From the NCBI RefSeq assembly GCF_030435805.1, contig NC_081299.1:33474001-33538000 (forward strand): a DNA stretch of 64,000 nucleotides, written 5' to 3'. The notes under the pieces were generated by a model that saw nothing but the letters and a program-made list of their open reading frames with translations, was not told the DNA's origin and made no database searches. The DNA comes from Mustela lutreola (taxonomy: Eukaryota; Chordata; Mammalia; Carnivora; Mustelidae). Shown here piece by piece: positions 1-29,085 of this stretch. Position 1 is the first letter of the stretch. Every line of letters begins with the position of its first letter. The position numbers and the translations under genes are program-made.

Positions 1-1874
1 CAGCCCCAAATCTAGACCAGTTGTGAAAAACACACAACAATTCAGTGTCACTCGAAATGGATGACCCCACGGAGAGAACACAGACCTGCTTAGCTCCACA
101 GCCCACCGTGGAGCATGGGGTCGCCCCAGTGGGTCCTGATTGTTCCAAAAACACAAGTCCATTTTTCAGTCACTACGGGCAAAAGATAATTAACTACCCC
201 TTCCTTTTTGGTCCAGCTACGGCTTCTTACCAGTAACACTCCAATTAGAGGTCCCCAACTTTGGCATTTGGAAACTAAAAGTGGCATGTAGATTTAAATC
301 TCATCCTCAGCGGCACTAAAATCTCTGCTTCAGCATTCCACCAGGAAGCCTGGTGGCCCAGAAACCACTGGCAACTGGCTGGCACAGCGCGCCCGGGTAC
401 GCCCACAGGCCTACAGCTGGAATGCCCACTATTTGCAGGAGGGCGGCTTTCTCTGCTGTGAATTATCAGCTTGTGTGGAGTTGGTCAGGCTGCTATTCCT
501 GTTCGGGGGGCGGGGGTCATCTTTGGTTGAGCGCTTTCATTATGAACTTAGTTCTGGGGTTCAGGGATGGACCTTACAATGTGGGGAGCTGTCCTTTGCG
601 TGAGCATCCTTTTGAGCCTCTGACTTTCCCAGCGACTGAAACTCTGAGATTCGCATCATGGTTTTAAGGGTTAGCAGACCCACGTGCAACTCACTCAGAA
701 TGTGTTTGTGCGGTGATGTTTCACTTGTGACATGCTTTTGTAAACCTGTGCGACGTATATTACTCACGACAATGCTCCCTTGGGCAGCACATACACTGAA
801 TTACTTGCCCTGTAATCTCAAGGCACATAAAAATACACTTTGGTACTTATAGGAGGTTGTTGTATAATACAAGTCTCTGTGTACCAGCTCTGTGGGATTT
901 GCTCTGTATTTATCCACAGATCATTACTGCTGGATGTGTTTCCCAGCGGAAAAAGCAGGGAGGGCAGATGGGCCTCGAGTCTTGGCACGTGCCACCGTGT
1001 CATAGGCTCAGATTTCTCCATGCAGAGAAGACGTTTGTGCTAGGATCTGTGTCATTTTCCAGAAGAGCAGATGCTGCCCAAGTGTTCTCCACACATTTGC
1101 AAAATGACATCAGGCCTGCCAGGTTTTCCCAAAACTGAGGGAGGTGTTCTGCTAAAGTGAACAGGACCTTCAACCCTGCCAGACAGACTGCCCTGGCAGT
1201 CCCCAGTGCCAGATTCAAAGACCCTGGCACCAAGACGGGCTGAAGACTACTGCCATCGATGACCCATTCCCACAGAGACTCATCCAGAAAAAGCTCTTCC
1301 TAGCCTCACTCCTAGGAATGGGGTGTCTGTGGGTCTATGGGATGTGGGGAATCTTCCCTGATCTGTTTTCATGCTACGTCAGCAGTCCAAGTCTCTCCTG
1401 AGACTTTTCAGGGATTTTCAGAAAGGCCCCAGCAAAATCAGGCTGCAGGGGTCCAGCTTCCCCAGGACAGTGAATTGGAGCCTGGTGGAAAGTCCACTAA
1501 GCTGGCACCAGGTCTCACCCCCACCCCGACCACTCCATTCCATGCCAGAGGGACCACAGATCTCACCAGGAGCCCCTGCCATCTGATGGTGCCAAGACTT
1601 CTCCCTCTACCCCCTGGAAGGACAGACTCCTGGCAGGGGTTTTGAACCTGCAGGCCATGTTCTGTTCTGGGAACTGCCAGTGGAGGTCCCAGATGAAGCA
1701 ATGATGCCAGGGCAGTGAGAGACGGGGTAAGTTGGGGGGACGCACAGAAGGGGCAAGAGCCATGGGTTTTGGAGGCTATTTCAATGGGCTGGGGCTCCCC
1801 CTATGTTGTTGTCAGTCCCCTACAGGCAGTGCACCCCCAGTGCCAGGGATAGGCATGGGTTTGCGCAAAAATAA
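1..1874. other. Upstream intergenic DNA, no gene recognised
   Basis: No exon with splice sites and recognisable protein similarity is visible on either strand, and the open frames are short and low in information. The stretch looks like unique sequence without young repeats. In human the next gene upstream of TIE1 is, from memory, C1orf210, but I see no trace of its coding sequence here. The function, if any, cannot be read from the sequence. Confidence 0.5.
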
Positions 1875-1884
1875 TGACATCAGG

Positions 1885-2061
1885 GCACTTGGATGGCACA
1901 GTCAGTTAAGCGTCCGACTCTTGGTTTCAGCTCGGGTCATGATCTCGGGGTCATGAGATGGAGCCCCCCCCCCCAATCCCCCAGCACTGCTCAGTGGAGA
2001 ATCTGCCTGAGATTCGCTTTCCCTCTGCCCTCCCCCTGCTCACATGCTCTTTCTTGCTCTG
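1885..2061 (+). mobile_element. CAN SINE (carnivore tRNA-Lys SINE), old copy
   Basis: The head reads GGCACTTGGATGGCACAGTCA and is followed by the usual TCATGATCTCGGGGTCATGA segment and a CT-rich tail. The 10-bp direct repeat TGACATCAGG at 1875-1884 and 2062-2071 is its target-site duplication. There is no long A tail, and divergence marks it as an old copy. Confidence 0.85.
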
Positions 2062-2071
2062 TGACATCAGG

Positions 2072-2930
2072 CAGACAATGAGGAGGTGTCTCTGGCTGCA
2101 GCTTAATCTAAAGACTGTAAATGCAGGAGGCTCACTCCCAGCACATTCCTTGGGTCTGCTTAACAGGTGCCCTTGAGGAGCCACGAAGTCAGAAGTTCAA
2201 GTCCCAGCCTTGACGCAACCCCAAAGTGCCCTCAAACGCTGCAGGCCTCACTTTTTCCAGTTGTAAAACCAGAAAGCTATATGAAGGGAAGCCAAATAGA
2301 CCACCTTGAAATATATCTCCTTGGCAATTGATTATTTTAAGCCAGTTATTTTGAAGAAACAGTAGACACAGGCGAAGTTCTGAAAACTGCATAGAAGTTA
2401 CCCTTTACACTGATAGGAAAATCTCCATTTATAAGGGTGTCTCCCCCCTGGACCAGGAAGAGGGAATGACTCAATCTCTAGAAACGCTTATCTTATGACA
2501 GAAGGCACAAACTCCAATCGACACCATCTTAACCACATCTACTGTGGTTTTCCTAGTCCCGAACGGACTCCCCAGCCATCCCCGCCCATCCTCTTTCGTC
2601 TCTAGCTGAAGATGGTATTTAAAGTGATGGCTTTGGCCATTGCATGGAGTTACTCAAGTTTTCCTGGGTCTCTCTTATAAGGGTGGGGGGAAATTTCCCC
2701 TTCTTCCTATTAAGGTTCTTTAGCTGGTCTAATCATTAAATTGACATAGCCAGATTAATAGGAGAAAGACAAATTTAATTACATACATATGGGAGCCCTT
2801 AAAATATGACACCCAAAGAAGAGCCAGGTGGCTGAAGTTTATAACATCCTGAACTAAGGCAAGGGTGGGCTCCAAAAGGGATGCGGGTCATTGGCAGGAA
2901 GGCAGGAGAGATGTTTAAAAAAAAAACAAG
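2072..2930. other. Intergenic DNA, no gene recognised
   Basis: No coding exon was found. Around 2700-2880 the sequence has the look of an old interspersed repeat (AT-rich, with GATTAATAGGAGAAAGAC), but I cannot assign a family. Confidence 0.4.
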
Positions 2931-2939
2931 GGTTGCCCC

Positions 2940-4003
2940 TTTATGTGCACAGCGAAGGAAACCAAAAACAAAATGAAAAGGTAGGCAACAGAATGGGAAA
3001 TGATATTTGCAAATAATATATCTGATAAATGGTTAACATCCAAAATATATAAAGACCTTACACAACTCAACACAACACACACACACACACACACACATCT
3101 GATTTTAAAATGGGCAGAGGACCTGAACGGACATTTTTCCAAAGAAGACATACAGATGACCAACAGACACATGAAAAGATGCTCAACACCACTCATCATC
3201 TGGGAAAAGCAAATCAAACCCACAATGAGACGTCACCTCACACTCGTCAGAATGACTTAAAAAAAAAAGGAAATAACAAGTGTTGGTGAAGATGTGGAGA
3301 AAAATGAACCTTCGTGCACTGTTGATGGAGAGGCAGACTAGTGCAGCCTCCACGAAAAACAGAACAGAGGAAGCACAGCTGACTATTGGGTATTCACCAT
3401 CCCACAAAAAAAAAAAAGATGAAAACGCTAATTTGAAAAGATAGATACGCCGCTATTTTTACTGCAGCATTATTTACAATATCCAAGGCATGGGAGCAAC
3501 CTAAGTGTTCATTAATACATGAATAGATAAGCAAAATGTGGATAAAATGGAATGTTACTCAGCCATAAAAAAATGAGACCTTTCCATTTGCAACAACATG
3601 GGTGGACCCAGAGGGCATTATGCTAACTGAACTAAGCCGGACAAAAACATATATCAAATAATTTCACTAATATATGGAACCTAAAAAAACAAAACAAAAA
3701 CCAGACTCAAATGCAGGGGACAAACTAGTGTTTGCCAGAAGGGATGGGTAAGATAGATCATGGGGATTAGGAGGTATAAACCTCCAGCTATAAAATTAAA
3801 AAGTCACAGAGATTAGATGAAAAGCAAAGCATAAGGACTATAGTCAAGGATATCATAAGAGTTGTTTGGTGGATAGTCTACACATCTCGTGGTGAGCACT
3901 GAATAATGTATAGAATTGTTGAATCGTTATGCTGTGCATCTGAAACTAACATAACACTGTGTGTTAATTATAACGCAATTAAAACAAAACAAAACAAAAA
4001 AAA
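2940..4003 (+). mobile_element. L1 LINE, 5'-truncated 3' end
   Basis: The sequence follows the end of L1 ORF2 and the 3' UTR in sense orientation: AATGGGAAATGATATTTGC, then GCACTGTTGATGGAGAGGC, then ATGTTACTCAGCCATAAA, ending in an A-rich tail near 4000. ORF2 is broken and far too short to code for reverse transcriptase. A (CA)n run at about 3073-3098 lies inside it. Confidence 0.85.
3073..3098. repeat. (CA)n microsatellite
   Basis: A run of about 13 CA units sits inside the L1 fragment. It is likely to vary in length between individuals. Confidence 0.85.
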
Positions 4004-4699
4004 GGTTGGCCTGTTATGCAGTTAAGTTTCTTAGGTAAAAAGGAATCTCTGCTAATAGCTCTCTTCCTGGTGCAGGCACCCTTTCCAATATAAATTTAGG
4101 CAGCTGAAAGGGAGGTAAAAAGCTTTTCCTGAGTCTGCTGGGTTTTTAATATTTTTAGCTCAAAATAATCTTCATGCCAAAGAGGCATATTGCAGGAAGA
4201 CTTGTTCTGAACCCCTTCACTCCTATGTCTCCAGGAGATACACATGCTATTGAACTTTTGTTTTTTCCTGTTAATCTGTCTCCTTTCAATTACTAGACCA
4301 GCCAAAAGACCTGGAAGGAAAAATCTGTTTACCCCTACATATGCAAGATAGAATCAAAGTTCTCTCTTTTTTTTTTTTTTCCCCTGAGTGTGAGTTCTTG
4401 TGTTCCTTTGTCCACTTGTTATGTACATGAACTGCTCTCTAGGACACCCGTGTAACTGTCCTGGGACACATACATAAGGAATTGCTGTGTATGTGCTGGG
4501 GGGAGGGGAGACCCCAGAACAATATCCCCACCACCACCCCACCACCACCACCCCCCCGCCCCAAAGCCCCATCCCTCCTCAATAGGCGGAAGCCACTGGC
4601 TTCCTCCCTTTCCTGCCTCCTGCCTCCTGCCTGTTGGCAAGGCAGAGGACCAAAGGGAGGAGAGGAGAGGGGAAAACCTGTCCCATAGTGCCTAGGTCT
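4004..4699. other. TIE1 upstream flank
   Basis: No exon is visible. A CCA/CCCC-rich run at about 4527-4562 and purine/pyrimidine-skewed segments precede the promoter. A poly(T) run lies near 4365-4380. Confidence 0.5.
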
Positions 4700-4986
4700 G
4701 CTCTTACAACTCTCCCCCACCTCAAGTGACCCCATTCCAGGGCCTTCCAGGCCACACCCATCCTTGGCTTTGTGGGGGCCGGACTAGGGTGGGGGGCCTG
4801 TTCGGTGAGCAGAAGCAGGATAGGTCCTCCCCACCCCTCCACGGCTACCCCTCCCACCCAAGCCACCTCATTTCCTCTTCCTCCCCAGCACCAACACGCA
4901 CTAAACAGTACAGGCCCAGCATCTAGAACCAGACTAACTGACCGGAGGCCTAGCTTGTCCTGGCTGACCTGGTCAGCCTCCAGAGT
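4700..4986 (+). promoter_or_regulatory. TIE1: TIE1 promoter and 5' UTR region
   Basis: This is the GC-rich sequence immediately upstream of the TIE1 start codon. It has no obvious TATA box and several GGAA-core (Ets-type) motifs, for example the TTTCCTCTTCCTCC stretch near 4870. Ets factors are known to drive TIE1 in endothelium. The transcription start is probably within the last 100 bases, but I cannot place it exactly. An 8+8-base palindrome (4962-4978) lies just before the ATG. Confidence 0.55.
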
Positions 4987-23718
<18,732 letters not shown>

Positions 23719-24345
23719 GCGGCTGTCAGGCCAGTACCAGGCTCTGCGGGCCAGAGCAAACTCCACTCTCCAGCCTGTGCCTTCTGATCCTTGTGGCCTC
23801 TGGCCTGAGCTGCCTCGAAGAATTTTTTTTTTTTTTTAACTTAAGAAAAGAGGGGATCCTGGCCACCTGGGTGGCTCTGTTGGTTGAGCATCTAACACTT
23901 GGTTTCGGCTCAGGTCGTGATCTCAGAGTCATGGGATCGAACCCCACATCGGGCTCCATGCTCTGCATGGAGGCTGCTTCTCCCTCTTCCTCTGCTCCTC
24001 CCCCCTCCTCTCTCTCTCTCTCTCTCTCAAATAAATAAATAAATAAATAAAATCTTAAAAGAAAAAAAAAAAAAAAGAGGGGACCCAGGGGGTGGGCTTA
24101 GGGCACTCGGGTCCTCACCCTTTGCCATCGCTCCCACGCCTTCTGCAGCTCTTCCTAGAGTGACTCTTCCCATTTCTCCTTCTAGTTCAGCTGCTCCAGG
24201 TTTGTACCCTCTTCTGTGACTCCCCACACTCAAGCCCTCTTCAGCTCCTCCACCCAAGCCAGCGCCCACACAGCTAACATTCCCACTACTCCCCACTTTT
24301 GGCTTTATCGTCCAAAAAAAATAAATGTTATGAGAAGCTCCATCC
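23719..24345 (+). other. TIE1: TIE1 3' UTR and poly(A) signal
   Basis: The stop at 23716-23718 is followed by about 600 bases ending in an AATAAA at 24320-24325, the likely poly(A) signal. A run of 15 T (23823-23837) and a whole CAN SINE (23857-24072) lie within. The SINE tail adds several overlapping AATAAA hexamers at about 24029-24051 that could act as earlier poly(A) signals. Confidence 0.75.
23857..24072 (+). mobile_element. CAN SINE inside TIE1 3' UTR
   Basis: The element runs from CCACCTGGGTGGCTCTGTTGG through a (CT)n run to AATAAATAAATAAATAAA and poly(A). The target-site duplication AAAAGAGGGGA is exact at 23846-23856 and 24073-24083. It lies in sense orientation 140 bases after the stop codon. 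Confidence 0.92.
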
Positions 24346-25040
24346 AATGTATTCCTTTCACTGCCGGCCAATCCCAAAGAAAAGTTGAACCAAAGAGAGA
24401 CTGGATTTTCCAAGAAAAGAAACAGTGTCCCCAGTGACCCAGTCGTAAACTCAAGCTCTCTGTTGGGGTTGGCTCTCCATGCCAGGAATGTTCTGGAAGA
24501 CCCATTTTACACAGACACCACCACCTACCTCCCTGTTCTATGAGAGGTCCAGTTTCCCGTGGTCTCCTCCCTACTCTGCAGCCCTGGTCACCAGCAGCTC
24601 TCCCTACATCTCTGTGTAACTGCCAGTCCAGGGGTCTGCTCTGTCCAAATAGTCCATGCCAGGATCAGCAATAGCCTAACCTCACTCAGACTGACGCCTC
24701 AGCACCAGACAGATTCTGGCCTGTCTTGAGCTCCTGCTTCTCCTTATGACTCTAGGTAGCCTGGCTTGGGAGCTATCTTACTGGCTGGCCTGTGGGCCCT
24801 CAAGGAGGAAGGCAGAGGTCACTTCTGACTTCAGCCAGCTACGGCAGAATCCTTCACCTTCCCCAGGATCTATCTCAGTGTTCTGGGAGGTGCTCCTGTC
24901 CTGAACACTAGTCCCCCTATCACTACCTCAGGCTGTGTGCCTGTCCTCAGGCTTCTCTCTCACCCGTCCTTAAGAAACAAGGCTTATCTTGCTTCATACA
25001 TTTCTTCAGTGAATCAGATGGAATCAAAGAAGGTATAACA
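24346..25040. other. TIE1-MPL intergenic, unique sequence
   Basis: No exon or young repeat is seen. The sequence contains ordinary mixed composition and no sustained open frame. Confidence 0.5.
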
Positions 25041-25049
25041 ACAGTATGG

Positions 25050-25285
25050 TTTTATAATAACATGGATTCCACAATCACATGGATCCGTGTCCAAGTTCCT
25101 GCTAGATCATGTACCATCTGTGTGACCTTGGTCAAGTCACTTAACCTGTCTGAGCTTCAGTTTTCTCCTCTGCAAAATGGGGTTCGTAATGACTACTTCA
25201 CTGTTGGTAGCACTAAATGAGATCACACGGGTAGGGGCCGTACGGGGCCTGGTACCTAGTGGCTACTGTGTAAGTGTCAGCTGAT
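25050..25285 (+). mobile_element. MIR SINE
   Basis: The core TGTGACCTTGGTCAAGTCAC, then CTCTGCAAAATGGGGTTCG and a TACCTAGTGGCTACTGTG tail identify a MIR. Confidence 0.8.
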
Positions 25286-25504
25286 AGTATCTACAAACAC
25301 AAGGAGTTTGGAAGGAGTGTTGATTATCAGAATCTGTATTCCAAAGAGACTTGAATGGTTGGAGTGTGAGGCTCAATTTAAGGAGAAATGAACTGGAGTA
25401 ATGGGGAGGTTATGTAGGACAGGAGATAGAATGAAATTTCAGATCAACTACAGGGACATTTGGACGTCCAAGATGTGGAGACTAAAAATTTGTTTTTGGC
25501 AGAG

Positions 25505-25698
25505 GCTGGGTGCCTGGGTGCCTCAATTGGTTAGGCATCTGGCTCTTGGTTTCAGCTCAAATCATGATCTCAGGAATCATGAGATCAAGCCCCAGGTTGG
25601 GGTCCACACTCAGCACAGAGTCTGCTTGTCCCTCTCCCTTTGCTCCTCTCCTTGCTCGCTCTCTCTCAAATAAATAAAATATTTAAAAAACAAAACAT
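25505..25698 (+). mobile_element. CAN SINE (older subfamily)
   Basis: TGCCTGGGTGCCTCAATTGG, then CTGGCTCTTGGTTTCAGCTC and an AAATAAATAAAATATTT tail. It lies directly before a second SINE in the same orientation. Confidence 0.88.
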
Positions 25699-25699
25699 A

Positions 25700-25903
25700 G
25701 GGGCAACTGGGTGGCTCAGTGGGTTAAAGCCTCTGCCTTCAGCTCAGGTCATGATCCCAGGGTTCTGGGATCGAGCCCCACATTGGGTTCTCTGCTCAGC
25801 AGGGAGCCTGCTTCCTCCCCTCTCTCTCTCTGCCTGCCTCTCTGCCTACTTGTGATTCCTCTCTCTCCGTCAAATAAATAAAATCTTTTAAAAAAAAAAA
25901 AAA
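25700..25903 (+). mobile_element. CAN SINE
   Basis: GGGGCAACTGGGTGGCTCAG head, TGCCTGCCTCTCTGCCTAC body and AAATAAATAAAATC plus poly(A) tail. It is tandem with the preceding SINE, perhaps inserted in that copy's A tail. Confidence 0.9.
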
Positions 25904-26006
25904 GATGATAATACTACCCAAACTGATCCACAGATGCAATGAAATCCTTATCAGAATCTCAACTGGCTTCTTAGTAGAAGCTGACAAGTCAGTTCTAAAA
26001 TCCGTC

Positions 26007-26196
26007 TAAAGGCTCCTGGGTGGCTCAGTCAGTTAAGTGACTCCCTTCGGCTCAGGTCATGATCCCAGGGTCCTAGGATGGAGTCCTGCATTGGGCTTCC
26101 TGCCCGGAGGGAGCCTGCCTCTGCCTCTGCCTCTGCCTTCCTCCCTCTCTCTCTGTATCTCATGAATAAATAAATAATAAATCTTTAAAAAGATAA
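26007..26196 (+). mobile_element. CAN SINE nested in L1
   Basis: GGCTCCTGGGTGGCTCAGTC head and a CTCATGAATAAATAAATAAT tail, the variant with a CTCATGAATAAA end. TAAAATCCGT (about 25996) and TAAAATCCAT (about 26197) are the diverged target-site duplication. Confidence 0.85.
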
Positions 26197-26383
26197 TAAA
26201 ATCCATATAGAATAGCAAGGGACCCTGAATAACCAAAACAATCTTGAAAAAGAATGACAAAGTTGCAGGACCCAGACTTCTGAATTTCAAAATTAACTAC
26301 AAAGCAACAAATATCTAATAAATGAATAGAATAGTATCTATGGTCCAGCAATAAACCCATGTGTCCAAGGTCAACTGATTTTT

Positions 26384-26568
26384 TTAAAAAATTATTTATT
26401 TGACAGAGAGAGAACTCACAAATAGGCAGAGAGGCAGGCAGAGAGAGAGAGGGGGAAGAAGTCTCCCTGCTGAGCAGAGAGCCTGATGTAGGACTCGATC
26501 CCAGGACCCTGGGATCATGACCTGAGCTGAAGGCAGAGACTTAACCCACTGAGCTGCCCAGGCGCCCC
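26384..26568 (-). mobile_element. CAN SINE nested in L1, antisense
   Basis: The complement of the SINE runs from a T/A-rich tail to GAGCTGCCCAGGCGCCCC. The 16-bp direct repeat AGGTCAACTGATTTTT is exact at 26368-26383 and 26569-26584, a recent insertion into the L1. Confidence 0.95.
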
Positions 26569-27699
26569 AGGTCAACTGATTTTTAACAAAGACACCAGGA
26601 CCATTCAATGGGAAAAGAATGGTCTTCAGCAAATGATGCTGGAACAACTGAATAACCACATGCAAAAAAATGAAGCTGGACTTTTACCCAAACACTATGT
26701 ATGGAATGAACTCAATATGGATCAAAGGCCCAAATGTAAGAGCCAAAACTATAAAACCCTTAGAAGAAAAACACAGATCTTCATGACCTCAGATTTGGTA
26801 ATGGAATATATGGACAATAAAAGAACAAGAAACAAAATTTAAAAATCGATAAAATAGACGTCATCAGAATAGAAAACTTGTACATCCAAGGAGACTATCA
26901 AGAAGGTGAAAAGAAAACATACAAAATGGGGAAAATGTTTGCAAATTATGTATCTGATCAGGGACTGTGTCCAGAATGTATTAAGTAGACTTACAACTCA
27001 ATAATAAAGAAACAACCCAATTTTTAGCCAAGCAAAGGATTTGAAGAGCTTGTTCTCCACAGAACCCTCAAATAGCCAATAAGCTCAAAAAGATGTTTGA
27101 CATGATTAATCGTCAGGGAAATGCAAATCGAAACCACAAGGAGATACAAATTCTCACCTCCCGGGGATGGCTATGATCAATAATAAGTCAGATAACAAAT
27201 GTTGGCAAGGAGAAATCAGAACCCTCATACACTACCGGTGGGAATGTAAAATTGTGTAACCTGTTCAGAAAATAATCTGGCAGTTCATCGATTAAACATA
27301 AGTTTCCACAAGAGTTCCCGTAAGACTCAACAGTTCCATTCGTAGGTATCTACCCAAGAAACATCAAAACATATGTCCACATAAAAACTTTTACACAGAA
27401 GTTTATAGAAATGTCGTTTGTAATGTCAAAACATGGAAAGAATTCAAATACGCACTGAATGACGAATGGGTAAACAAAATGTGGTCTGCCCACACAACGG
27501 AGTATTATTCCGTCATTAAAAGGGAGTCAAGTACTGATCTGTGCCACTACAGGCATGGACCTTGGGATACCAGGCCAAGCAAAAGAAGCCAGTCACAAAA
27601 GACCACCTATTGCATCTGCTTGTATTTCATTTATACGAAATGGCCAGAATAAGCCCATCTGTAGGGATAAAAGTAGATTGCAAGCCTGTAGAAGAAAAC

Positions 27700-28850
27700 T
27701 GTGTTTTGTGTGTCAGTCTCATGTCCTGCAACCTTGCTGAACTCAGTTATGTGTTCTCAGTAGTTCCTTGGGGCTGGGAGGAAGGTGGTGGGGAGGGGCG
27801 GGTAGGAGGGCAAGAGCTGAAAGTTTCAGATTTCTTTCTGAGGCGATAAAAAAAGATCTAGAATTGACTGTGGCTGCCCATATCTGTGAATACTAAATTC
27901 ACAATTTCAGTGGGTGGCTTGTGAGGCACGTGAATTATATCTCCTTATAAGTGTTAGAGAAAGAAGGCATGAACACAGGGAGATCAGCCCCACGTCTGGG
28001 CTAAGGGCAGGCTCCGAGGGTCCCCTCCCCCAGCAGAAGATGCCCACATTTCCACTCTGGGCTCATAGCAGCCAGAGCCTTGCTACAAACAAGGCAGCAG
28101 ACGGTAGGTAGAGAGCACCTAGAGTTTCAGCCTCAGTGCTCCCACGCCTGTCCAGCTTCATTCCTCCCCACTTTTGTGTTCTACTGCCCAGGGGACAGCC
28201 TGGGTTGGGCAGGGGTAGAGCAAGAGACCAACCCCGCCCACTTGTTTCCAGAGAAAAGGTGGAAAAGGGAAAGAGGAAAGGCCAAAGCACACCTCTCCAA
28301 GGCCCATTAGGCAGACGGTTGGGGAAGGCGACCCCGAGCACGTTATCCAAGGGGCCTCCCTGCAGCCTGCCCTGGCCACAAAAACGGAACTCCCGCCAGT
28401 CAGCCCTGAGTCATTCCCTCTCGGGCCCCCCAAGGAAGGGGTGATTTCCTGCCTGGCCCTCTGGCTGGCTCAGGCTCCTCCCATGGACTCTGCATCCTCT
28501 TATCTCAGCCCAGGCTCTCTCCCAGGGCGGCAGACCAGCCAGCGTCTGACGGTCCTGGCCTGGTCCCCTGTTTCCTCAGCAGGAAACATGGATGCAGGGG
28601 TCAAAGAGAGCCCAGCAGCTGAGTAAGAGCAGCTCAGGAGCCCGACTGGCTCTCAGAGGACGGAGGACAGAGGGCTGACCGGATCAGGTCCCTGCAGCTC
28701 TCCTGCTGGGGGTCACTACTGGATGCATCTTAGTGGTCCTTTTCCCATTTACTTGAAGCAGGCCTCTCTTGATGCTTGTCTTGAGCTCAGCCTCCTACTG
28801 TGGGAGAGACACAGCAGGCCCTGTGCCGGGCGCATACCGTTGGAACAGTA
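27700..28850. other. TIE1-MPL intergenic, unique sequence
   Basis: No exon was found. Near 28497 the sequence CTCTTATCTCAGCCC holds a GATA-type core (CTTATC) in a unique, moderately GC-rich block. This could be a haematopoietic or endothelial element given the flanking genes, but single motifs prove little. Confidence 0.4.
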
Positions 28851-28854
28851 AGAG

Positions 28855-29085
28855 GTGTCTATGTAGTGATTAAAAGAGCCGGCTTTGGTATGAAATGGAC
28901 CTGAATTCGAATCTCAGCTGTGCCCCTTAACAGTGACCTTGGACGACTCATTTAATCCATTGCAACCTGCATTTTCACTTTCCTAAAGGGAGGACAGGGC
29001 AACTGAAGAGAGTCATTGTGGGAAGAAATGAGACCGCGTGTTAGCCTCATGGCGGCACATAGCCAGTGTCCATTGGTGGCAGCTG
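28855..29085 (+). mobile_element. MIR SINE
   Basis: GTGATTAAAAGAGCCGGCTT, then GACCTGAATTCGAATCTCAG and CAGTGACCTTGGACGACTCA match the MIR core. Confidence 0.75.

Larger units (their letters stand above)
25904..27690 (+). mobile_element. Old L1 LINE, ORF2 3' half, with two nested SINEs
   Basis: Recognisable L1 ORF2 segments occur in order: ATGCAATGAAATCCTTATCA, GGATCAAAGGCCCAAATGTA, GGGAAATGCAAATCGAAACC, GTATCTACCCAAGAAACATC, GAATTCAAATACGCACTGAA and AAGCCAGTCACAAAAGACCA. The SINEs at 26007-26196 and 26384-26568 interrupt it. The coding frame is destroyed. The style fits an older L1M-type subfamily; this is from memory. Confidence 0.85.
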
